A DNA stretch of 26,286 nucleotides, from the NCBI GenBank assembly GCA_028565715.1, contig JAOXYC010235347.1:1-26286 (forward strand), written 5' to 3'. The position numbers and the translations under genes were made by a program. The first letter of the stretch is position 1. Every line of letters starts with the position of its first letter. Below, piece after piece: positions 13,501-25,500 of this stretch. This DNA is from Phoronis pallida. Its lineage: Eukaryota > Phoronida > Phoronidae. The notes beneath the pieces were generated by a model. The model was not told the DNA's origin. It saw nothing but the letters and a program-made list of their open reading frames with translations, and ran no database searches.

Positions 13501-16500
13501 CCAAACTTGCAGATCAGCCCACAAACCCTGCATTATCAATCACCCAAACAGCAATTTTTACCACTTTCACAAACTTTTTAATTTGCATAGAAAGTGCTCA
13601 AAGATCATAGTTGTCAATGGATTTGAGAGTATTTGCTGGGTGGGAGGTTTCTCTTTTGGGGTCATGTGACTGATTGGCAGGTTTGCACAATGGATACCCT
13701 GCTTGAGAGAAAGACATTTCAGACCCCTGCAAAATGCTTATAAAATATTACGACTAAATTACATTCAACTTCACTAACAGCCTGTGAAAAAGATGGATTT
13801 GCTGACATGTGATTATTGTTAACTTACCGGCCATTTTGCCTTCCACTGTGAATTGTGTAGCGTCATTTTCTACGCCTTTTTGAGCTGTCCACTTCTGGGA
13901 TGAAACTTCCAAACAAGACAGTCGGTCTGCGATACTCACGGGACGATCACCTTGACCTTTACATGAATTCAAAAGTTGATATACAAATGATTATCAAAGA
14001 ATTCAATGATAAAGTTTTTCAAAGATGTCTCGATTCGTTGACAAATAGCAATCCTCTTCAATTAGGAATTGCGAAGAGCCCAAGCCTGAGGTAGTGATGG
14101 GGCAACCTAATGTAGACAGATGGGCGTAATTTCTCCCAGAAACACAGAGATTTTCAGATATGTTAAACTACTGATATCCTTGAATCAATATAGCGTACCA
14201 GGAGAAACACTAACTTCTCATTGCCAACACAAAACTTAGTGACAGTTTTTGGGACATAATTTTTCCGGTGAACTTAACCTTTGACCTAAAATTCTTTTAC
14301 GTTAACTTTAAATTTATGGACCACAGACGATACTAATTGATCATGCTTTGGTATACACATAGACTCAATCAACATTAGCACTGAAAGTTGAAAATAAATA
14401 TACCCTTCTTGTCCCTGATAATAACTGCACTGAGATCTTTGGGAACCTTTTTCTTCCAGTTTTCTTCGCCATGCGTCTTCAGTAGCTGGAGACGATCCGA
14501 AATTGACGTGGACATTCCCCCGTCCATTCCGTCGCCACCATCACCAATAGGTTCAACCTCGGCTTTTTCAATGCGTGTGATTGGCTGGGTAAGGTGGCGA
14601 GTCCCGTAGGCTTTCGACTTGCGTGGACTGGGCGATCGCTGGCCCGGTGACGCTTCAATTGGTTGGGTGTTATATCTGTGAAAAAAGTTCAAAATTATAA
14701 GAAATATTCAGAGACTATCTAAAATAACACAAAATTTGAAACAAAACTTGGACAAAACGATGACAAGTACTTAACAATAAATTACACTTGGGAACAAAAA
14801 CTGTTTGAAACTTTTAATTACAATTTTCAAAGACAAGCCACAACAATATACAATATCTAAAACTATTTTTTTCCAAAATTATGCACCAGAAATTGCACAC
14901 ATTGCTTATAATTTCAAACAGGTCCAAGACAATTAAAACATGCTGCAGTACCATGAAAAACCACAATAAATCAACCCTTAGAAAAGCTCATGACTCAATG
15001 TTTGCACATGGAGGGGGACTGTTCAATAGTTCTAATAAAGATAACCTGTGTAAATAAATTAAACAATAAAACAAAAATCTAATTCTTGCAAAATGTGTTT
15101 TAGCTATAAATAGAGTACGCATAGATTAGTCAACCTAATCTGAACTAAACAAAAACCATGAAAAACCTGCATGTTGTTTTAACAACAGGTTTTTATACTT
15201 AAAAGTGTACCTAAACAGATTTCCCATATTGACTGCTCCAAAGAAATTAAAACAATCCACAGAACACCTCTTCCAGACACAGTAAATTGTTTTAAAAAGA
15301 CTGAATGCACATCATTCAACCAAATTTGGCAAGGAAATCAAACTGTTTTCCACAAATGCACATGGGAATTAAGCCCAAAAACAAAACAGGATTTTTTTTG
15401 GAAAAAATGCTAATTATTGATCACAACCTGACGCCACAATACGTATCAAAGCCTATGATAATAGCTAATCAAAAGAAGACTACATCAATGTCAAGAGCAC
15501 AATACATACTTATTATAAGTCACTTAATAAATGCATAATTTGCCTTTATTAGCATCCGTTATCAGTTGTTAATACTTGACAAGGGCTGAATCATACATTG
15601 CTATATAGAGGAATAGCCATAAAATGACCAAACGTTTTTTGCATGTGCGTTGCCAACGTATGCAAAATGACCTCATTTCGTATTCTGTTCAGACGAACAG
15701 CAGAACATGAGCAAAATAATAAATAAATGGTTCCTCATCTAAAAGATAACTTCCTGTTATTATATAATCTATTCATCATAGCCAGTATCTAGTCTGCTAA
15801 AAACAAAAAGATCATGAATAAAAGGAAAATAATTTTACAAATGAAAACATGTAAACACCACTGATTTCAGTTGAGAACAGTTATAAACTATTTCTTCCGT
15901 GTCCCCCAAAATTCCCCACATATAAGATACTGCATATCATGTCTATATAACCCTCAGAATAAATCATCAATTGTCTCTTTACAATATCTCAGTGCACCAA
16001 TGCACATTGTAAAGTACATGTATACAACCTTCATGATTTGGTTATACTCACAATACAGCAACCACACACAATAACACAACGATTTCTCACGAATCCCCTA
16101 CACACACATACAAATTCCCATACACACAAACTTATTTTCTTATTCTCATGAAATCCTGCATAACTTGCCTCAGTGTGCCTGCAGATTATGGTTGTGCTAC
16201 CCTGAACAGCTGCATAAAACTCTTGATCTAACAGAATATCCGTGATTCAACGCAAGATATTGATTTGTTTGTGTGACACTAGCTGAGCGAGATCGAGATC
16301 GGGAAATTATGATGTTACATCAAATAGGTGTGCCCAGTAGTTTTGACATTTGATGAAAACTGTGGATGAATAATTTAAGAAGTGACAATATATATTAAGC
16401 AATCAACTCGACTCCATATTATTAGCAATTTGGATTGTGAGTTTTGTGATTTTTCTAATTCATCCACACAACCATCTTGCATATGCCACGAGAAATTAAT

Positions 16501-19500
16501 CGAGACATTTTGACCACATGGCTCTGTTGAAAAATAAAACTGTCCTAATTCGGAAAACTGAATAATCTGCCTCCAAGCTGTGGTGGGATGCCTTGGCCAT
16601 ATAAAGATACATAGAATATGCAGGACGAACCAGGAATCAATGTGTAAGCACTGACAATTAATCACAATAAATAGTCAGTCTAATCTAGGAAATATTCTTC
16701 AAGTAACACTTACACTTTCAGAAAATAAATAGCTCACAACTATTAATTTGCTCACTTTATTTCTGAATCTCAAATTATCCAATTTAAGGCCAAAAATGTT
16801 TTAATTAGCCAATGAAGTACCTGGAATCAGTCATACACGATTTTATGGAACAATTTGTTTTTTCATTTCCCAGCCAAATCTCTGACTAATACCTCAAGCT
16901 AAGTAATTTGTTTGATAATGAGTTATGAATATGGAAAAGAAGCTTTTCCTATTTGCAACATGGTAAACCACTTAACCCTCTATTATGGCGGTTTCCAGTG
17001 CACACCCACACAAATATAATAAATGGTCCTCAAGGAAAATAGGTACAGTTTAGTTATGGGCCAAGAATTCGCAAGATAAAACCCCGATAAAACATGAGTT
17101 AGAGAAAATAAATTTCAACTCCTTGCAGAGTTATGATTTTCTGTGGAATGAAATGTTAAATGATAACAGTTAAAGTACCGCATGTATACCATACACCTGG
17201 GTAAAAGCCAACCCTCTGTTATAAGCCAACCCCCTATTTTGATAAAATCTTAATTTTGTGCTTGACTGTTAATATAAATGCATGCAAAAGACCACTCGGG
17301 TATAAGCCCACCCTAGTTTTTGGACATTCTCAATCTACAAGCCCATGGGCTTATGGCAGGGTGTGTGTAAGTACTTTCGCTATACTGACATTGAGGTGAA
17401 CCATGTTTGTTTTCCAACTAGTTTTTTTAGGGAATTTATACTAACTGCACTTGGTTCAATTCGTGTAAGAGCAGACATAAAAAATTGACAATTCTAAGTG
17501 CTTATAAATATGTATTTTTATATCTATAACTCTTAATCATCTTACAATCCATTAACTGGTCTATCACAATTCACTATCAAGTGATTTCCCAGCCATGAAG
17601 GTAAACATTGCACTTCAGTGTTCATACACATACAATGGGCTGACACTTATTTCTAATACACAAACCAGTAACATATAATTTAGTCTATCACAATACACAA
17701 TTCAAAACCTGCTCAGTCAGAGACCTTTTCACATTGGAAACATGTTGTCTAATTCTCAATAAAGAATCTTATCGAGATCAGCTAGCCATGTAATTCCATA
17801 AATCACATTTTGCTCAATGATAAAATTACCAGTTTTCAAGCAACAGCCCTTTTCACATTGAAAACATGTGGTCTAATTTTTAAACAGAATCTACTCAAGA
17901 TCAGTTTGCTATGTAATTAAAGAAATCACATTTAGCTGAAGCTGATAAAATAAGCCTTTTCAATGGTTACCATGACAACCACCACCATGATTTATGCAAC
18001 AAAAATTGATATACCTGGATTCGGTGCGCGGCATTTTTATAGTTGATCCTGAACTCCCACACACTATCAATCAATCAAGGTGATTTATGCTGGTGATAAA
18101 ATATCTAGATGTCTACCATTCAGTTTACACCTCTGCAAGATCTCCAGATCAAACTTTTTGTCTTGAGCCACCAAGAATTCTCATATCAGCACAAGTTGTA
18201 ATTTTCAGTCAGGGATGACATTTTTGCTTCATATCACTAACATTTTCCCTATAATTGCTCTTTCAGTCGAGTCTAATGTGCTAATGTGAACATATGACGG
18301 TATGAAGGTAAATCCTTTTCAACACATGCACAGCAGACACCATGCAAAATTCCCATCAATAGAGACACATTCTAATCAAACCAACTTTGGTTAATTCCTA
18401 GGCAGATGACATCTTGAAAAGTCCAGGTTTCAAGTCGGAATCCCCATGAATCCAATTCGGATTTTAAGATTTTCTTGAAAAATGTAGGTAAGGTTGATCA
18501 ATGCAACATTGGTCTATTTTGCAGTTTCAGCAAAAGCAACATGAGAAATAAAACCGGAGGCAGAAAACCGTCTCAAACAGCATAGATATAGACGACTCAT
18601 ATAAAAAATCCATACTTCTATAGCCAGGTAGACACAAAGTCAGTGTGTTCACAGTTTGAATACAGGCAGGTTTTCAATGAAAACAAAGCCGATTTCTAAT
18701 CTTGGATAGTTATATCAACTCCAAAAATCAAGATTACAATTCACAACATTCGTGATCCCAATGAACACATTTCCTAAAAAACTCCAGACCAGGTGTGTCA
18801 ATTCTCCAGTCTGCATGCACACCTTTATAAAACACCAAGTTCACAGTCAAATCCTTATCAGTCGTATAACACAACCTTAGCACGAGAATATCACAAATAC
18901 ATTGACCTCGGCATAACAACACTCTAACCAGCACAAGTGCGCAATCCCTCGTTATCACTGATAAAATTATATGACGATAATTCCCAATTGTCTCTTCCTG
19001 GTTCTAAGTGGTTTAAAACAATGAACTAAAACATCCGATTGGTCAGCAAGCCACCAAGTCGCCCCAACCAACTCTGTGTCACCCTAACACAACTTCATGA
19101 GCCACAATAAACACAAAACCCAATTCAGTGGGAGTGGTTCAGGTTGTCATTTCTAAACTTGTCCCTTATTAAAGATGGCCTCAGGTGGGTTGTTATTAAA
19201 TAGGCTATATTACGCTGGTAATAAAAGGTTAAGATGGTCAAGTGAACCGTATCAAAATATGAAATAAATTTTACCCAGGGACTTGAAGGTGTCACAGTAC
19301 AAAGAAATAAAAGTGAAACATTGATATTTAATTGATGTTTATACCTGAATAAGTGTCAGCCATTGTTGCTCATTGATCACTAAGATACATAAATTTGAAA
19401 AAAAACGAAAAAATCGAACTTGTCTGGGAATCGAACCCTGAGGTTTCCTATTAAAATAATAATTTTTATGTTATTTAGTTAGATTTTGCTAATTAAAAGT

Positions 19501-22500
19501 GCATTTCAGTGTTAAACATGTGTTAATCATGAATAACAGATGCATCAAAAAGCAAGCACCTAAGGACCACCTTAATCCAATTAGTGGTTTACAATATACC
19601 TAATTGGCCTCACAAAGGTAATTACCTTAAAAACAATACAACTCTCTTCCTTTGTGCTAGGTAAGGTTGCTGCTTCAGTTTGATTCAATCTAACATTTAA
19701 CATCAATTGAGAAACAAACATCAGGGTCAAATTTGCAAAATTACCTTTCCTGGAAACACCTTACCTTTCCGAAGCTGAGCTGAGCTTGCAACTAAAGAGT
19801 TGTAATGATGTTTAACAGAATGTTTCTACCTTCGCAGCATCGCTAGGGGGGCATAATTTCAGCTGTCATATTGATGTTTTAATATGATATACGAAGGCCA
19901 TTAATCATTTGATGAATCTTCATGTATACCACCTAACAAGAAACTTAATATGATTTTTTTCTATTTAGTGGTACGTCTTTTTTATTCATGATGCGGGAAT
20001 TAACTATTAAATAAAATTTTCAAATTATCATCCATTTTTACTGGATTGCAAAATGAGCTTCAGCTTAGCTACCAAAGTCTTCAAACTCAAATGATGAATG
20101 ATTCCTGAGCTATCAGAGAATGTAAAATAAAAAGTTTGCAGGCATTAGGAAAAGAGGATGTTATGACCAATAGTTCCTGCTATTAAAGTGGGTACTAAAA
20201 GTAATATAAACAGTACTTACAATAATATTTATAACTAAGATTAAAACTAAATGGAAAACTGAATCCTTCAAGCTTTCAATTCTCAAGTCCCCAAGCTAAT
20301 AACACTAGAACCTGTCCTTTCAAGCACAAATCAACCACTAAATTCCTGTGTTGTTTATGATATTCATAAGTGAAGTGGAGATGTAAAATGCCAAAAATCC
20401 ATTAACTAAACTTTTCCTGTGCAGATTTATAATATCTTTAACCGTGCTAACCAACACGAAAAGTACAAGAACAAAATCCTACCTTTTCTTAACCTCAAAT
20501 CCTCGGGCGTTACAAAATCTAACCACCTTTCATACCCATACTGGTATGATCGCCTTCTACCTATATCCTGTGTTGATTAGACCAGATGTCTTTTTAATCT
20601 GAACCTTTGAGTATATATTATACACAATGCTCGGATTGACCTATTTAATCTAAAGGAAACATAACTCTATCAAAGACGTGTATTATAAACTTGTCTTCTA
20701 AATAATTCCTGGATATTCAGAGGTTAGACACACACTGTTGAACGGTAGGTTTCTATGCTGAGCCATTGTTCGGGTTTTATACGTTTGTTAGAAAAACATG
20801 AAATGTCTATTGTCCCGATTTGTGAATAGGATGCTCAAATTACCACACCTATGCTAAACCAATAAAAAAGTCCAGGGTTGTGTTTTCATGAAAAATAGCG
20901 ACAAGTATCAAAACTAATCTCAGGATTTTGAGACAAGTTCTTTAAAATTGTTAGACCACTGACAATTTTTGTGATTTGCAATTTATGTTTCGTCAAAATG
21001 CAAAGATGGACTTTGCAGAACAAAGCACATTGCATTCACAAGTTATTTCTGGAAAATGATTTGGATAGATTGACAGCAAGCTGTTGCGAATTATCTTAAA
21101 AATAACCAGCGATTCCTGCAAACCGATGGACCAAATTCAATCCTTTAAAAAATTGATAAATAACACAAAATATTTTTAAATTTTCTGAAATTCCTTACCA
21201 GAATATGACTGCAACCATTCACAGTTTAGACCTTCACATAGGATGAGGTCTTTCAAACTGATAATCATTTGACTTTTATGCCAGCATAAATAATGATAAA
21301 CATTGCCAATATCTCCACATTCTTTTGCCATGTGACAGACAAGTGTGTTACATAACTAATATATTTACTAGGCTGGTGTATTATGTAACTAATAAATATA
21401 ATTTCCCCATATGGCACTGAGTGCTTGCAGAGACATCAAAACAACTTGCAGGATTTGCATTTGCAGAAGACCGTAGTTCAAAGACTTCTTCAGAATTGAT
21501 AATCCCAGGCACCAGCAGGCGTTGAGAAGACACCCTTGGGGATAAGGGCCCTTAAGACGAACCAAGGCCAGATATACCAAAAACATGTTTTAAGATCTAA
21601 GCGAGATCTATAAAAGTGGGGAGGGTGGCATATAATAACAACTAACATGAAAATGCAATTGTTTAACTTTTGACTTATTTTTTCTGCAAACTCGTAATGT
21701 TAATTAACTTATTAATTCAGAGCTGTCTTAAACACATAATTCAAACCTCATTTTTATAATTTTTCAACTTTACATCCTTTTTTTTTAAAGGAAATACAGG
21801 AAATTCAATAGACTTCAATTTTCAAGATGGTACTTCTAAATAGTTCAAAGGAATATCAGGAAACCTGTTCATCTAGATATGGAAAGATAGATAAATTTAT
21901 TACATAATAAATCAACTTCCCCTTTACACAAGTTTGACCAGACGAAGGTATAGTGCCGTGCATTCCCATCTAGGTTACCATTCAGAGCACTCACAAACTG
22001 CAAGGCAAGATTATGTCGGAAAAGATTTCAACACTTATTGTTAAATTCCAAAGGAAACCTCTTCAAACCAACTTCAAATTTATGCCGAAATTCACTAATC
22101 TGAAAAATAAGTCTGAATAAATTGCCCATTCCAGACATTGACAACCATCTACAAAAGGGTTCTAAAAACAAAATGGCTACCAACCTGCTTAAGTCTCCAG
22201 AACGACGTGCTTCCGCATTGGCTCTCCTTCTCGACACGGCATCGTTGCTGATTTTGGGGGTGACAGGTTCTTTCTCAGTGACTGTTTCTTCAAATTTTGT
22301 AGAGTCTATCGAATCCCCATCTCCACGATCTGCGTAACCATTTTCCTTTGTTGTTGAGGTGACTGTTTTCTTGGGGGTTTTAAAGTCTGTGTTGATATTT
22401 TCGTTGACAGGCTGCGTTTTAGTTTTTAACATAGGTTCTTTAACTGGGGTAGATAATTTGGATTCTTCTGGTACTGTTCGCTCGACAGGCTCAGCTGATT

Positions 22501-25500
22501 TCTTCACAACTGTAATTCAAAATTTATAAATTAAATCTTATCTATTTATCAGTTCACAGACTTAGATCAGCCTTGCTGAATTCCAATTATCTAAACTAAC
22601 AGCTTATATCATTTTTGATCACCACACCAATCAGATCATGCAATGAGTGATTCTTTACTAACCATGGACCTGTATGGCACCGGGCCCACTAAGATCAGAA
22701 TTTAATCTAATTTTAAGCACACTCAAATCTTAAATTTTTGGTAAAAATGAATTTTTCGTGTACAAATGTTTTGTTCTATTACAAACCTGGGCGTAATGGG
22801 CCTTCAGAGAATGAACCACTCCTTGAATTTGGGTTAGACCCGGGCCTGGACGAGGGACTACCCAATGCAACTTCTGCGTTGCGCTGAATCAGGTCCCATT
22901 GTGCTGAGATAGGAATGGTCTTTAAGATCTCCGGGTCGGGTGGTTTCACTAGGCTCATGGCTAGTGGTGAGATTTTGCTGGCTTTCTCCACTTCTTCATG
23001 AGTGACCGGCTGTAACACAAAACAAAATAGCATTAATAATCAGAAAAGTAGGCAACGGTCAACATCTTTACCCTTTTCTCCAATATTTTCCAAAATTCAA
23101 CCAAACACGTGTTAAAAGTAGGTCACATTGTTAAGTGACCTAGGTAGGAAACGTGAGATATTTAAATGATTTTGAAATTCTTGAACCAGTGTCATTCACA
23201 GAATGACTGAGACCTCTATGGTCTTTTCTGAGGAACAGAGTTACACACTAAAACATGTTAAACAAGGCTTAAAGACTTCGCAAAATAGATTCAGGTTAAA
23301 CAGGATGTCTAGTTAGTATTTCCATTGAAAGTTTATGGTGTCATCAGAAGAATATTGGCAATGCGAAGTACTGAGGAAAGTACCAGTAAGACGGTACTGA
23401 AAATTTCTGCACGGTAAGATTTTGCATATTGTTTGGATGATACAACAAACTTTCAATGGAAAAAGGCTTAAGGACTCATTTTGAGAAAGAGCCAGGATCT
23501 CACCAGACTCTCAATTGATTTAGAAACAAACGATTTTGTACATAATTTGCAAGTTCATCCAATAACTGTACATACCTGTGTTTTAAACCTAGAAGCCAGT
23601 CGACCCTTTCTACGCCGGACAACAGGTGCCTCTGTCTTCGGAGGTGCCTTCTCTTCCTGCTTCTTTTGGAATAATTTCATTTTCTCCATTAGACTTAGCC
23701 TGTAGGGTGAAAAATCAAAATTATGATAGCAAAAATTTTAATTTCTTAAAAACCTTTGGAAATTTTTTTGTAAATGATAAAGGCGTAATGAAAGTTGTTT
23801 CGACCTCTTATTCCAATATGTAAGGAAAACACATGAAAACAAGGAAAATAAAAGCGTTCTGAACTTGCTGGCAAATAGTCCTAGCCTAATCTGAACAACA
23901 AATTTTACAGTTTGATAAAAAAATTCACCTTGAGTGTAAAATGAAAAATGTAATTCTTTCAAGAAATTAACAAAAGTTCTATACAAAGAAACAACACTTG
24001 GTCCTTATTTAGTTTCCTCAACCCGAGTTAAAATCATTTTGAAAAAACCTGTAAAACAATAGTAATAAAATGGCCGATCGCCAGCGTAAAACAATTATGA
24101 TCCTGGAAAACAGTTCTACAAACCTTGACACATCTTCTTCAGAATCAGAAGATGGCTCGTCCCGCTTTGGTCTCACAACTTCCGTCCTGGGTAGCGACTC
24201 GGTGCTAGCCTTATTTTCATTTGTTCCCAATTTCCCCGCAGCCTTCACCTCCCATTCTGTAATTGGTTGAGTACGGGACCTCTCTCGACGTGCCTTATCC
24301 AGTATTCGCTTGGCTCCAACTGATTTTGGTTTTGACGCAGCCGCAGCTTTTTCCTGCTCCTTGTTAATGCGTTTAAATTTCGACGCCTTCGATGTGACGC
24401 TTCCTTTCGACTCATCGCCCAGCGGCAAACTCAGCTCTTCCGCGAATGCCTGAAGCTCCGCCAATGCATCCGAATTCTTTTCAAAGTATTTTTCAAATTC
24501 CGGATCATCCAGATCGATATCAATATGGACAGGGGACCTCCTGGGTGACTTTTGGATAACGGTAGGTGGTGAGATACGGATAGGAGATGGTGGGGAGTTC
24601 TGGCCCGATGGTGGTGACTTCCTTACAGGAGATGGTGGGGGTTTACCAGTAACGACTCCAGGAACTTCAGATGTTTCAATTTTGGGAGGTTTCTTCACTG
24701 CACGTTTCTTTTCAACAGCAGATATTTTTTTCTCCAAGGGACGAGCGTGGCGCGAGGCTAATTCTGCCGCCTCAACAACTTCTTCTTGGGTGATGGGAAG
24801 GGTTTTGAACCTTGGGTCCAAGTGTCGATCTTTGGCATATTTCCTTCGCCGTGTTTTCTTCTCGGGTGGTACAAGGTGTTGTGGGTACTCTAGCTTCGCA
24901 CCGGGAGGATATTTGGGTGCAGATTTGTCGTCCTGTTGGAACACGCTCAATGACGCCCTCTTCATAACTTCTGCTCGGAATGTCAGTACTGTTTGCAGGC
25001 TAGAAACCAAAAGGAGATATTAAAGTTTACAAAACTTGAAGGTAATTTAACCTGGAAACTAATAAATTCTCTCTCAAGAAAATCATTAAATCTTTAAAAT
25101 ATAATCCAACATGGAAAGATGGCTTCTAACATTCTTTGCAACATTTCAATGAAATCAATGTGCGTACACAACGCTCATGAGGAAATATGACTAGCGCCCC
25201 CATATGGCCATCACATTCGTCCAGCAAGCAAATGTTAGGGGTTGGATTCCTAGCGTGTTGACTTGATTTCTCAGTATATCCCACAATTATTCATTTCTTC
25301 AATACACCAACAAAGGTTTAGTTTTTACGTAACCATGGCAACATACTTGTCCGCTTCTGTCACCTCTTCGTGAGTGACAGGAAGTGTTCTCGTCCTCCAA
25401 TCATTGCGTCCCCTCTGAAATCTCTTGCGTCTTGAACCAGCCTCATCAGTCGACATCTGCTTGATAGGACCAGGTGAAACTTCTAGCATTTCCTCGTGCT

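Larger units (their letters stand above)
14676..22184 (-). other. Large 7.5 kb SVIL intron between exons 5 and 6
   Basis: AT-rich sequence. Contents listed separately: a candidate alternative first exon (18015-18034), a coding-looking island (20483-20567), an inverted-repeat element (17172-17377), a 109-base imperfect tandem duplication (17721-17952), a decayed tRNA-like repeat (about 19388-19502) and a hairpin (15161-15195). 16062-16132 is AC-rich low complexity. 21400-21590 is a richer island of unknown nature. In the remaining stretches (14700-15150, 15200-16060, 16140-17170, 17380-17720, 18040-19380, 19510-20480, 20570-21400, 21600-22184) I see no gene. The borders are GT-AG and the phase across the intron is preserved. 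Confidence 0.85.

Noticed and set aside
16062-16132. AC-rich stretch as a microsatellite or regulatory array
   Set aside because: Short irregular cacaca runs without a consistent unit; low complexity only.
18950-19050. CCAAT box (minus strand near 19039) and TATA-like sequence near 18967 as a promoter for the alternative start
   Set aside because: Spacing between the two is loose and the leader to 18034 would be over 900 bases; too weak to call.
22122-22337. 71-codon plus-strand open frame
   Set aside because: Mostly antisense of exon 5; no domain and no splice or start support.
24682-25023. 113-codon plus-strand open frame
   Set aside because: Antisense of SVIL exon 2, whose minus-strand frame continues in phase into exons on both sides.
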